This document shows, piece after piece, positions 16,768-24,999 of a stretch of 35,399 nucleotides of DNA (position 1 is its first letter; every line of letters starts with the position of its first letter). The notes below the pieces were generated by a model. That model made no database searches. It was not told where the DNA came from and worked only from the letters and a program-made list of their open reading frames with translations. Source of the DNA: Sphingobacteriales bacterium (GTDB lineage Bacteria > Bacteroidota > Bacteroidia > Chitinophagales > Chitinophagaceae); contig JAIXSZ010000032.1 of assembly GCA_027484425.1 (NCBI GenBank), positions 1-35,399 of the forward strand. The letters are read 5' to 3'. The position numbers and the translations under genes are program-made.

Positions 16768-16772
16768 GATGA

Positions 16773-17429
16773 TTATTCCTGTACCAGCAGATTGTCGGCA
16801 AAAATGCGGGATACTGTAGCTTGGCGATTATGATTGATTTCGATGATCATGGAATGATCGAAAGAGATTTTTTCAGAGAGTGTAATAATGGTGCCAATAC
16901 CTATATCGAGCTTTTTAAGGTATTGCAGGAAGGCAGCACTTGTATCTTTAACAGCAACCACTTTGCAAGTTTTTCCTTCTTCAATTTCGGCAAGTAGTGT
17001 TTTGTAAGAAACGGCGCTTTCCCCATTTGCCTTTGGTATGGGGTCGCCATGGGGGTCGTATTGAGGGAAGCCCAGGAATTTATCTAATCGGTCGGCGAGC
17101 TCAGGGTGAAAAACATGTTCCAGCTGCTCAGCAATATCATGCACCTCATCCCAGCCATAGCCAAGTTTTTCGAGTAGGAATGCTTCCCATAGTCTGTGTT
17201 TACGTACAATAGAGATGGCTACGTTTTGGCCAGTGGAAGTAAGCGCCACACCTTTACTTTTTTCGTAGTTTACTAAGTGTTTGTCAGCAAGTTTTTTAAG
17301 CATATCTACCACAGATGCAGGATTGTTGCCGAGGGCATCGGAAATGGCAGTAGGGGTGATTTTGGCATGACCCTGCTGTGCTATATTGTATATCGCTTTT
17401 AGATAGTTTTCTTCTGATAATGTATGCAT
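16773..17429 (-). CDS. DtxR/MntR-family metal-dependent transcriptional regulator
   Basis: A 218-residue regulator with the three-part DtxR layout. Residues 1-70 form the winged helix (SEENYLKAIYNIAQ, TPTAISDALGNNPASVVDMLKKLADKHLV), residues 75-140 the metal-binding dimerisation domain (VRKHRLWEAFLLEKLGYGWDEVHDIAEQLEHVFHPELADRLDKFLG, with the usual His/Glu ligands), and residues 150-218 an SH3-like FeoA domain. With Mn(II) or Fe(II) bound it should repress metal uptake genes. An upstream TTG at 17456 would add nine residues, but it lies inside the -7 box, so the ATG at 17429 is the start. It converges with the exported-protein pair. No transporter gene is nearby, so the targets are elsewhere; Mn versus Fe preference cannot be decided. 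Confidence 0.93.
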   Translation of the reverse strand: MHTLSEENYLKAIYNIAQQGHAKITPTAISDALGNNPASVVDMLKKLADKHLVNYEKSKGVALTSTGQNVAISIVRKHRLWEAFLLEKLGYGWDEVHDIAEQLEHVFHPELADRLDKFLGFPQYDPHGDPIPKANGESAVSYKTLLAEIEEGKTCKVVAVKDTSAAFLQYLKKLDIGIGTIITLSEKISFDHSMIIEINHNRQATVSRIFADNLLVQE

Positions 17430-17453
17430 GAGTAGCCTTGAATGCCTGAGCGT

Positions 17454-17461
17454 CAAAGGTA
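17454..17461 (-). promoter_or_regulatory. -7 box of the DtxR-like gene
   Basis: TACCTTTG on the minus strand is an exact TAnnTTTG match, 24 bases before the ATG at 17429. No TTG is found at the -33 distance. The box overlaps the alternative TTG start codon and thus decides the start. Confidence 0.6.
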
Positions 17462-17482
17462 CTCATTTTTAAGTGTGTGTAT

Positions 17483-18373
17483 TTACCTAGACAGTATTTT
17501 GGCTTTGGCTTGGGTGTGCTCACTGAACAAGCGAGCAATGTATATGCCTGTAGAAACAGGTAAGCCGCCTATATTGTGAGTAGAAGTGCCAGATGGCAGG
17601 TTAAGGCTTTGAGAGTGAATGATACGACCTGTAATATCGAGAAGTTGTAAATTATAGGTAGCAGGGAATGAATTGTGGCAACTGATTGTGAGGTTATTAT
17701 CGGTGATGCTTCCTGAGAAAGTTAGAGGCGTAGTTGTGTTGTTGATATCAGGGTTTACAGAGAGAAAAAGTTCAGTTGTGGTAGTTAGAATATTATCGAG
17801 ATACCAACGATTGCCAGTGGTGCCTGCTGCAGAGGTGTAGCGGAAGCCAATGTATAGGGGCACGATGTTTTTGAATGGAGTAAGATTAGCCTGGTGTGTA
17901 ACCCAATCAGTAACATCATCATTGCTAAAGACAGGCATCATAGCAGCTGTGATATCAGTAGCCGTAGCTAGTAAGGAATCTGTAGTGTCTGTGGTATAAA
18001 CGATCTGCATCTTGGCACCGAGATTGATAGCCGTAGTTTTAGTATCGAAATTTAGGTAGACATTGCCAGGGTATCCGCTAAGATTGAGCGAAGGGGTAAT
18101 AAGTATAGATGTGTCGACATGATAAGTAAGAGGTGAGCCATAAAGCCCAGAACAACTAATGCCTGGAGTGCTGGAACGACCAAAAGCGACACCACATTGC
18201 CATACGCCCAACGGTATTGTGCTAGGAATGGGATTATAAAACTGCCAACCAGAAGGAATGCCACTACCGGTAGCGCATTTTAGATTTAGGTCCTCATTCA
18301 GAGAAATAGCTTGACTGTGAGCATAAAATGAAGCAATGCATAGCGCTAGTGCAGATAGTAATATTTTCTTCAT
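17483..18373 (-). CDS. T9SS type A cargo protein with jelly-roll (choice-of-anchor J-like) domain
   Basis: A 296-residue exported protein. The signal peptide ends near residue 20 (YAHSQ). Residues 25-205 read as a beta-sandwich of the cleaved-adhesin/choice-of-anchor J type: an initial EDLN...GWQFYN, then SILITPSLNLSGYPGNVYLNFDTK, SNDDVTDWVTHQANLTPF, PLYIGFRYTSAAGTTGNRWYLDNI. The last 75 residues are a type A T9SS sorting domain (YNLQLLDITGRIIHSQSLNLPSGT, GGLPVSTGIYIARL, AKAKILSR). It should cross the outer membrane through T9SS, with the domain removed and the protein anchored or released. The jelly-roll could bind sugar or another protein; no catalytic residues are seen. It precedes the dtxR-like gene on the same strand by 53 bases but has no obvious link to it. 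Confidence 0.85.
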   Translation of the reverse strand: MKKILLSALALCIASFYAHSQAISLNEDLNLKCATGSGIPSGWQFYNPIPSTIPLGVWQCGVAFGRSSTPGISCSGLYGSPLTYHVDTSILITPSLNLSGYPGNVYLNFDTKTTAINLGAKMQIVYTTDTTDSLLATATDITAAMMPVFSNDDVTDWVTHQANLTPFKNIVPLYIGFRYTSAAGTTGNRWYLDNILTTTTELFLSVNPDINNTTTPLTFSGSITDNNLTISCHNSFPATYNLQLLDITGRIIHSQSLNLPSGTSTHNIGGLPVSTGIYIARLFSEHTQAKAKILSR

Positions 18374-18546
18374 CAGAAGTATTATTAATGGTTTAATGTT
18401 GTATTGCTAAATTAGTGATTGTAGACTGATTTAGGCATTTATAAAAGTACTAGTATTAAGCTGTTTCCTGTTTTTTTCTAGGTAAGGACAAGCGTTAATG
18501 AGTAAATGACGAGTAAGGTGTAAACAATGTGAGGAAAATAGAAAAA

Positions 18547-18554
18547 TAATTTTG
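18547..18554 (+). promoter_or_regulatory. Candidate -7 box for the sigma/anti-sigma operon
   Basis: TAATTTTG is an exact TAnnTTTG match 123 bases before the ATG chosen for the sigma factor. No TTG stands at the usual -33 distance. ECF operons often also use an auto-regulated promoter, which I could not identify. Confidence 0.4.
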
Positions 18555-18676
18555 TTACTAACGTTTGTAGATCAAGCCTCGTCATAAGCACTAGGAAGTG
18601 GTATGAAAAGACAGAAAAAATGCTAATACAGAAAACTAAGGGATAGTTGGAGCACAAAGACACATATAAACAGTAT

Positions 18677-19231
18677 ATGAATGATAGCGGTATAATGCTG
18701 ACTGAAAGTGAGCTGTATGCCCTATTGCGAGACTGTATGGATGGGTCTAGGATGGCACAAAAGAAACTGTATGACAGGTTTGCTCCTAGGGCATATGGCG
18801 TAATAAGGCGATATATATATGACAATGACCATGCCGCAGAAGAAGTGTTGAATGATTCATTCTACAAAGTGTTGACAAAATTGGAGCAGTATTCTTTTCA
18901 GGGTTCGTTTGAGGGGTGGATAAGGAGAATAGTGGTAAACACAGTAACAGATTACCTGAGGAGGAGCATAGGAAAAGAAACACACAAGGAATTGCAGCCA
19001 GAAGATGCTTACGTGGGTAGTGAGCCGATGGCGAAAATGGCACTGAAGGAATTGATGGATCTGATACAAACATTACCTCAAGTACACAGAACTGTATTTA
19101 ACCTGTTTGTAATAGAAAACTATGCTCACAAGGAGATTTCAGAAATGCTGAATATAACTGAGTCGAACAGCAGATGGTATCTCAATGATGCCCGCAGACG
19201 ACTAAAGGAGAAAATAAATTTCATGAGTTAG
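18677..19231 (+). CDS. ECF RNA polymerase sigma factor
   Basis: A 184-residue sigma-70-family factor. Region 2 spans about residues 25-90 (DRFAPRAYGVIRRYIYDNDHAAEEVLNDSFYKVLTKL, then FEGWIRRIVVNTVTDYLRR) and region 4 about 125-180 (LMDLIQTLPQVHRTVFNLFVIENYAHKEISEMLNITESNSRWYLNDARRRLKEKI); sigma regions 1 and 3 are absent, as in ECF factors. It directs polymerase to a dedicated set of promoters when its anti-sigma partner lets go. The next gene, 11 bases after the stop, encodes a membrane protein with an anti-sigma-like N-terminus. A TTG at 18647 would add ten residues; the ATG at 18677 is preferred. Target genes cannot be read here. Confidence 0.93.
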   Translation: MNDSGIMLTESELYALLRDCMDGSRMAQKKLYDRFAPRAYGVIRRYIYDNDHAAEEVLNDSFYKVLTKLEQYSFQGSFEGWIRRIVVNTVTDYLRRSIGKETHKELQPEDAYVGSEPMAKMALKELMDLIQTLPQVHRTVFNLFVIENYAHKEISEMLNITESNSRWYLNDARRRLKEKINFMS

Positions 19232-19242
19232 TAAATATAGAG

Positions 19243-22200
19243 ATGGATAACAATATTGATAACATAGACGACCTATTCAGGGAGGGTTTTGCAGAGTATG
19301 CAGAAACCCCTCCACCTGCGGTGTGGCAGGCATTAGAAAGGCGACTAGACAAGGATAAGAAAAGGAGCCTGTTTCCATTCAGGTGGTTTTGGTATGTAGG
19401 TATACTGATAGTAGTTGTGGTGCTAGGCGCCAGTATCGGTATGTACGATAAATCGGAATCTGCTAAGGAAACAAAACAGCTGGCAACTGCTGAAGGGAAC
19501 AACAATGTGCTGCCCCTAGCTAGTGAAACTGTAACAGGTGAAGAGAAAAATACAACAGAAGAAAGTGCGGCACACACTATGCCGGCACAGAAAGAAGGTG
19601 CTAGTCAGGAGAATGATATAACAAATGAGCCAGCGCCAGAAGTTGAAAAAAATAGTGAAACTCGACAGAAACAAAAAAACAGCAACAGAGAACAGAAGGC
19701 AACCAATGAGCGTATTGCTGAAAAACAACAGGCAACTGCAAAGGATGAAAAAAATACTACTGCCATCAATGCTTCAACATCAGGTACAAGTATGTATAGC
19801 TATGATGATTTTGAGCAAGTGGAAACTGCTGTGAGTGAGACTGAAGAGAGGAAGGGAAAAGAGCTAGAAGATGCCGGGTATGTAGTGAGTAAAAAGAAAA
19901 AAAATAGAATAGTAGTAGTGGAGCAGGTACCAGAGGCAATAGCAATTGAAGAAAGGAAAAATGCCTATGCTAGTGAATCTAATAGTACTGCTAAAAGCAT
20001 GAAGGGAAAGGGCGTGCAAATAGCTAAAGCTAGTGCAGGTGATGTAGTTGATGAAACCAAGGGTAAACTAAATCATGAAATTGTTGCTACTACAGTTAAT
20101 GAGCCGAGGATTGTGGAGGATAAAGCAATAAAAGAACCAGAAGATGATGGCTCTAAGACTACCACAAGGAACAAAGAAGAAATCGCGTATGTGGGGAAAT
20201 CGGTTATAAAAGCATCTGATAGAAAAGTAAAAAGATTAAAAACAGACCCAAACAATGTAGCGGCAAACCGCAAAAGGAAACATAGCGCAGCGAAGCAAAA
20301 TAGGCCTTCAGACAACAAGGCGACACTGAGATTAGCTGGTAAGCAGAGTGAAAAAAAGAGTGTTGCTGTAAAGGAAAATGCAAGTGCAGTATCGATAGCA
20401 AAGACAATCAATGACTCGGTGGTGGCACCCACGAAAAATGACTTTAAAGCAAAGAATGGCGAAGGACAAGACAGGGAAGCGTTAAAAAGTGAAGCCACTG
20501 TTATAGCAAAGAAAACGAGTGCAAAGAAAACATCACGGACAACAAATACTACAGGCAGTGCAAGCGCGGCCAAAACCGTGCAAACAAGCACAGCAGTTGA
20601 AGTGCTGGTAACAGATAAACAAAAGAAAGAGCGCCAAAATGCTAAGGCCACTAAAAAAATGGAACAAGGGCTGGTGTCAGCAAAGAGCACTACTAATACA
20701 GAAAAAATAGTCGAAGCCAAAAACAAAAAGGAAGATACACCTCAACATGCACACGAGAAAAAGGTAACTAACAGAAAAGAAAATGCTGTTGTGCAAAATG
20801 TAGCTATTGCAAAAAAGGTAGGCAAAAAGGATGTGAAAGTAAATGTGGGTATGCCTGCCGCAGCTATTGCAAACAAGAAGTCAGCAGGTAAGAAAGTGGT
20901 ACAAGCAGGTATTGTGGATACTGAGCCAAAGAAAGTAGTACAAGTTGCCACTGAAAATAACAAGCAGGATAATAAAGCTACTGGTACAGCAAAGGATAAG
21001 GAAGTTACTGGACCCGCCCCTAATGTAGGGATGGAAAGAGGTAATAAAACGGCAAAGAAGCAAGCAAGTACGTTAGCTAGTAAAGCAAATGGAACCAGAT
21101 TAAACGCTCAAAATCGATCAGTAAATGAGGCGGTAGTAGCTAATTCAGCTAAGGCCAAACAGGCAGGAATGAGCAAACAGAAAGCACTAATGACAGGTAA
21201 TGTGAGTGCTGCAGAAACGGAGACAGGAAATGCGCTAAGTGCTGCTATGGCAGCTAAGAGTAAGGGTGGAAAACAAGATGAAATGCCAGCATCGAAAACA
21301 GCAATACAAGCTGGTGCGAAATGGGTGCTAAGCAGCAAAATGCCTGAAGAAGAAAATGCTACCGATTATATAGTAGGCAATGATATGAAACCTGCGATAA
21401 GTACTACAGCTATATTGGCAGAGGCTGCAAAAAAAGATAGTGCAATTATGAGTGACTCAACAATAAGAGTTGCTGCTACTAGTGCTGTAGATAGTGTGAA
21501 AAGTGATACGACAACACATAACAGAAGATTTGTGTTCGGTATTAAAACTGGTATTGAGACAGGTATAGTGGTGGGAGGAGCCAATAAAGCGGTAGTGTCG
21601 CCCTATTTGCAGTATAAATTTTCAGATCGGTTGTCGCTGATGGTACAACCTGCACTGAAGATGGCGGGATACTCAACAAGAAATGTGGGTAATGCTACGA
21701 ACTATTATGAGGTAAATCCTGGGACTGGAAGCTACAAACTTACTGATAGTGCGCTGCTAATACTGGTACTAACTGGAGATTCGCTTTGGAAACGAAATTA
21801 CGAGTATACAGAGCGGTATGACTCTGTGGTGAAAACCAATAAAACTGGTGGTAACTACATGGAGATTGAGCTGCCGTTGCTGCTACAGTATAAGGTGACC
21901 AAGCGGCTGAGTGTATATGGTGGCGTAAATACTGTATATGGTAAAAAAATGGGAGTGACTGAGCATACCTATACTGCGAAGGCTGTGCCTAAGACAGGGT
22001 ATATAAATACACTGGCCCAGTTTTATGCGCCCGCACCAGTACCAACAGGCACTGGCATAACCTATACAGGTAATCCATTATCGGGGTATACAGGCCCACA
22101 GTACCCTAGTGAAACAGGGGGGATGTTTCGATTTGGGTATATGTTTGGGGTGAGCTATGAGTTGCGGAAACGCTGGCTGGCAGATGTGCTTGTACAGCAG

Positions 22201-22299
22201 TGTGTTGCGCAGCAAAACATTGTGGCGGGTTATAATGTTAATAGACCACTATCGGTGCCCTATTTCAGATTAACATTGGGGTACAGGTTGTCGAAATAG
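19243..22299 (+). CDS. Putative dual-membrane-spanning anti-sigma factor with outer-membrane beta-barrel
   Basis: A 1018-residue protein in four parts. Residues 1-46 are cytoplasmic, with the motif DDLFREGFAEYAETPPPAVWQALERRL seen in short anti-sigma-type N-termini of Bacteroidota. Residues 47-67 form one transmembrane helix; the basic DKDKKR before it predicts the N-terminus inside. Residues 70-758 are a low-complexity linker rich in Lys, Ala, Thr, Glu and Asn, without Cys and with few aromatics, expected to be disordered in the periplasm. Residues 760-1018 are a beta-barrel of the outer-membrane porin-like type (alternating strands, final YFRLTLGYRLSK). The chain would link inner and outer membrane and hold the adjacent ECF sigma factor. 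This layout matches the Dma class of dual-membrane anti-sigma factors known from Bacteroides; the assignment here is by architecture. The signal and regulon are unknown. Confidence 0.82.
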   Translation: MDNNIDNIDDLFREGFAEYAETPPPAVWQALERRLDKDKKRSLFPFRWFWYVGILIVVVVLGASIGMYDKSESAKETKQLATAEGNNNVLPLASETVTGEEKNTTEESAAHTMPAQKEGASQENDITNEPAPEVEKNSETRQKQKNSNREQKATNERIAEKQQATAKDEKNTTAINASTSGTSMYSYDDFEQVETAVSETEERKGKELEDAGYVVSKKKKNRIVVVEQVPEAIAIEERKNAYASESNSTAKSMKGKGVQIAKASAGDVVDETKGKLNHEIVATTVNEPRIVEDKAIKEPEDDGSKTTTRNKEEIAYVGKSVIKASDRKVKRLKTDPNNVAANRKRKHSAAKQNRPSDNKATLRLAGKQSEKKSVAVKENASAVSIAKTINDSVVAPTKNDFKAKNGEGQDREALKSEATVIAKKTSAKKTSRTTNTTGSASAAKTVQTSTAVEVLVTDKQKKERQNAKATKKMEQGLVSAKSTTNTEKIVEAKNKKEDTPQHAHEKKVTNRKENAVVQNVAIAKKVGKKDVKVNVGMPAAAIANKKSAGKKVVQAGIVDTEPKKVVQVATENNKQDNKATGTAKDKEVTGPAPNVGMERGNKTAKKQASTLASKANGTRLNAQNRSVNEAVVANSAKAKQAGMSKQKALMTGNVSAAETETGNALSAAMAAKSKGGKQDEMPASKTAIQAGAKWVLSSKMPEEENATDYIVGNDMKPAISTTAILAEAAKKDSAIMSDSTIRVAATSAVDSVKSDTTTHNRRFVFGIKTGIETGIVVGGANKAVVSPYLQYKFSDRLSLMVQPALKMAGYSTRNVGNATNYYEVNPGTGSYKLTDSALLILVLTGDSLWKRNYEYTERYDSVVKTNKTGGNYMEIELPLLLQYKVTKRLSVYGGVNTVYGKKMGVTEHTYTAKAVPKTGYINTLAQFYAPAPVPTGTGITYTGNPLSGYTGPQYPSETGGMFRFGYMFGVSYELRKRWLADVLVQQCVAQQNIVAGYNVNRPLSVPYFRLTLGYRLSK

Positions 22300-22372
22300 A
22301 TATAAACTGATTTATACTAGCTAAATGATGTACTAAGAATTTGTCCTGGAATCCCTATCCCTTCTTGCATAT

Positions 22373-22413
22373 AAAAACCAGCAACTTTCGTTTAGACGAA
22401 GTTGTTGGTTTTT
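22373..22413 (+). terminator. Strong terminator after the anti-sigma gene
   Basis: AAAAACCAGCAACTT (from 22373) pairs with AAGTTGTTGGTTTTT (to 22413) across a short loop with one G-U pair; the stem continues with CGT/ACG after a single bulged T. The right arm ends in five T residues. It closes the sigma/anti-sigma operon 74 bases after the stop codon. Confidence 0.8.
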
Positions 22414-22554
22414 GAGAAGGGCCCTAAGTAAGGATATATAACAGGTGGTTCACCTAAGTAGATTAGGCATGTAAAGTGTTGGTTTTTCCAAAATATTCCC
22501 CTTTTTCCATTTCTTTACTTATATTTACGTGAAATATTTACATTGCGGAATCTT

Positions 22555-23295
22555 ATGACTAAAAAGATTTTAACGGTTTTGGTGCTTGCTGTAATCAGCA
22601 GTACAATGTTTGTATCGTGCAAAAAAAACAATAATACTCAAACAGATGCTACACGTAATTATTTCCCTCTTACGTTTGGCAGCTCGGTTACATATGAAGT
22701 AGATTCTACTTACTATGATGAGACATTGTGTACGAGATATAACGTAAAATCTCAGATGAAGTATGTAGTTACTGATACTTTTACCGACAGAAAAAACTTT
22801 ACTAATAAGCTTTCTTACATTCTTGATGTATTTAGCCGCCCCTATGATGGTGCTATTTGGCGTCCTCAGGGTGTCATTATTCTCAATCCTACTGCAAACG
22901 GGCTGAATTGGACACAAGACAATGTGAAATACATAAAAATGTCTTTTCCAATAACTGATGGATATACATGGAAGGGTAATGTAAATGCACCCATCAACGA
23001 CCCTGACTTTAATTTTTTGAAGAATTGGGATTATCAATACCGTAACTACCGTAAGTCATTTAATACGGGTTATGTGAACTTTGACAATACTGTTACTGTA
23101 TTAGAAAATGATGAATCTGTAAACTATCCCGATGTAGTTTCTGGGGTAGCTGCCTATCGCACCTATTCGAAGGCGGTGTATGCATACAATGTGGGGCTTG
23201 TATATCGCGAGCTGACACACTGGACATACCAAGCCAACAACTCGCAGTGCGTAAACGGCTACACCGTAGTGATGCGGGCTGTAGACCATAACTGA
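22555..23295 (+). CDS. Hypothetical lipoprotein
   Basis: A 246-residue exported protein. The signal MTKKILTVLVLAVISSTMFVSC ends in a lipobox (FVSC, Cys 22) followed by KKNNN, a pattern common for Bacteroidota lipoproteins. The rest is rich in Tyr, Asn, Thr and Asp and predicted all-beta (VTYEVDSTYYDE, MKYVVTDTF, GYTWKGNV). I do not recognise a named family. A TTG at 22543 would add four residues, but the ATG at 22555 begins directly before the signal core and is chosen. The S8 protease gene starts 4 bases after the stop, so the two are co-translated and the lipoprotein may assist or be cut by the protease. Confidence 0.8.
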   Translation: MTKKILTVLVLAVISSTMFVSCKKNNNTQTDATRNYFPLTFGSSVTYEVDSTYYDETLCTRYNVKSQMKYVVTDTFTDRKNFTNKLSYILDVFSRPYDGAIWRPQGVIILNPTANGLNWTQDNVKYIKMSFPITDGYTWKGNVNAPINDPDFNFLKNWDYQYRNYRKSFNTGYVNFDNTVTVLENDESVNYPDVVSGVAAYRTYSKAVYAYNVGLVYRELTHWTYQANNSQCVNGYTVVMRAVDHN

Positions 23296-23299
23296 TAAT

Positions 23300-24973
23300 A
23301 TGCGCAGGAGTGCAACGACAATATTACTGGCCTTAGGGATGATTATGTGCGGGAGGCTATATGCAGAGCAATTTGCATACATAGTTCGTTTCACTGATAA
23401 AAACAATACTGCCTTTTCTTTATCGAGTCCACTGAGCTATTTGTCTGTAAGGGCTACAGACAGGAGAACCCGTCAGGGTATAGCAATAGATAGTACAGAC
23501 CTACCCGTAAACAGAACGTACATAGACAGTGTGCTGGCGCTTACCGGCGGTAAGATTCATGGCTCGTCAAAATGGTTGAACCTTTGTGTGGTACTGTTGC
23601 GAGATTCTACAGCTATTCATGCACTGGACACCATATCCTTTGTGGGTAGTACCAAACTTACCGGCTATTATGCTGACAGCTTGCACAGACCCATAGCTCC
23701 CAATCCATCTACAGAATCATACCAAGCTGCATTCAGAACTACTGCCGATCCTGCGTTTTACGGTAACACCTGGACTCAAACGGCACTATTGCGAGGTGGT
23801 ACGCTGCACGACGGTGGTTATACCGGTAATGGCATGCTTATAGCGGTGTTTGATGGTGGTTTTGCAGATGCAGATACACATACAGGGTTCAATAGCATGT
23901 GGTCGAGTGGAAGAATGGTAGATAAGTACAATTTTAATTTGGCTAGTGATAATGTATTCGCTTTTGATACGCATGGCAGCAGGGTACTATCGGCGATGGC
24001 TGGTTATGTGCCCAATACTTATGTAGGTTGCGCGCCCATGGCATCGTATGCACTATATGTGACGGAAGATGCTCTATCAGAGCAGCCAATGGAGCTGGTG
24101 AATATGCTATTTGGAGCAGAGAGGGCAGATAGTATCGGTGCAGATATTATTATTTCCTCATTGGGGTACAATACGTTTGATAACCCCGCAGACGATTTTG
24201 TCTTCGCGACAGATTTTGATGGAAAAACTACGATAGCCAGTCAGGCAGCCAACATAGCCACTACTAAAGGAATGTTGTTTGTAACTAGCGCTGGTAATGA
24301 AGGCGGCGGTGGCTGGAATATGATACTTACACCGGGTGATGCAGACAGTGCGGTAACTGTAGGGTCTGTATGGGTGACTGGTGGTAGCGCATTCAATAGT
24401 GGATATGGACCTAATGCTGCTGGCAGAGTAAAACCTGACGTATGTGCTATGGGTCAGGCAGCAGCCGTATTTAACGGAATGGGTGGTTATGTGAATCAGA
24501 GTGGTACTTCTTTTGCTACTCCACAAATAGCTGGTTGGGCTGCATGTCTTTGGCAGGCCATACCATCTGCTACCCCGTATCAACTAAGACAAATTATAAT
24601 AAAATGTGCCACTCTGTACAATACACCATCGGCGCAACAAGGGTATGGAATACCTGACTTTAACTGTGCTAGAGATATAGCGTTGCATGTAAAAGACTCT
24701 TTAAGGGTGGATGTGTCTATAAATTGGGTTAGTATAACGACAAATCCATTTATAAATGAGTTGGATTTGGTTTTGTCGCCCTATACAGACCAGCGGGTCG
24801 ACTTTAGGCTAATGGACATGACAGGGAAGACTGTGTATACTACTAGTGCTTCTTTTCATAAAGGTATCAACAATCCCTTTAAGATATCACTGCCAGATGT
24901 GCCATCAGGGGTTTATCTGCTAAAGGCAATATCTTCAACAGAGCAGCAAGTGCTGAAAGTGGTGAAATATTAA
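23300..24973 (+). CDS. S8 subtilisin-like serine protease with T9SS type A sorting domain
   Basis: A 557-residue exported protease. The signal sequence is short (RRSATTILLALGMIMCGRLYA). A pro-region of about 150 residues is followed by the S8 catalytic domain with Asp185 (AVFDGGF), His225 (DTHGSRV), the oxyanion-type SAGNEG segment and Ser404 (SGTSFATPQIAG). The last 80 residues form a type A T9SS sorting domain (VDFRLMDMTGKTVYTT, LPDVPSGVYLLKAI, VLKVVKY). All three catalytic residues are present, so it should be active at the cell surface or outside the cell. It follows the lipoprotein by 4 bases and precedes the FAD oxidoreductase by 26, suggesting one transcript. Its substrate is unknown. 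Confidence 0.92.
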   Translation: MRRSATTILLALGMIMCGRLYAEQFAYIVRFTDKNNTAFSLSSPLSYLSVRATDRRTRQGIAIDSTDLPVNRTYIDSVLALTGGKIHGSSKWLNLCVVLLRDSTAIHALDTISFVGSTKLTGYYADSLHRPIAPNPSTESYQAAFRTTADPAFYGNTWTQTALLRGGTLHDGGYTGNGMLIAVFDGGFADADTHTGFNSMWSSGRMVDKYNFNLASDNVFAFDTHGSRVLSAMAGYVPNTYVGCAPMASYALYVTEDALSEQPMELVNMLFGAERADSIGADIIISSLGYNTFDNPADDFVFATDFDGKTTIASQAANIATTKGMLFVTSAGNEGGGGWNMILTPGDADSAVTVGSVWVTGGSAFNSGYGPNAAGRVKPDVCAMGQAAAVFNGMGGYVNQSGTSFATPQIAGWAACLWQAIPSATPYQLRQIIIKCATLYNTPSAQQGYGIPDFNCARDIALHVKDSLRVDVSINWVSITTNPFINELDLVLSPYTDQRVDFRLMDMTGKTVYTTSASFHKGINNPFKISLPDVPSGVYLLKAISSTEQQVLKVVKY

Positions 24974-24999
24974 TCAACCAAAACAAATTATTTACAAAA

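Noticed and set aside
20073-20726. 217-codon minus-strand frame resembling a hydrophobic membrane protein
   Set aside because: It is antisense to the Lys/Ala/Thr-rich linker; reading such codons backwards gives Phe/Leu/Ala/Val-rich sequence automatically.
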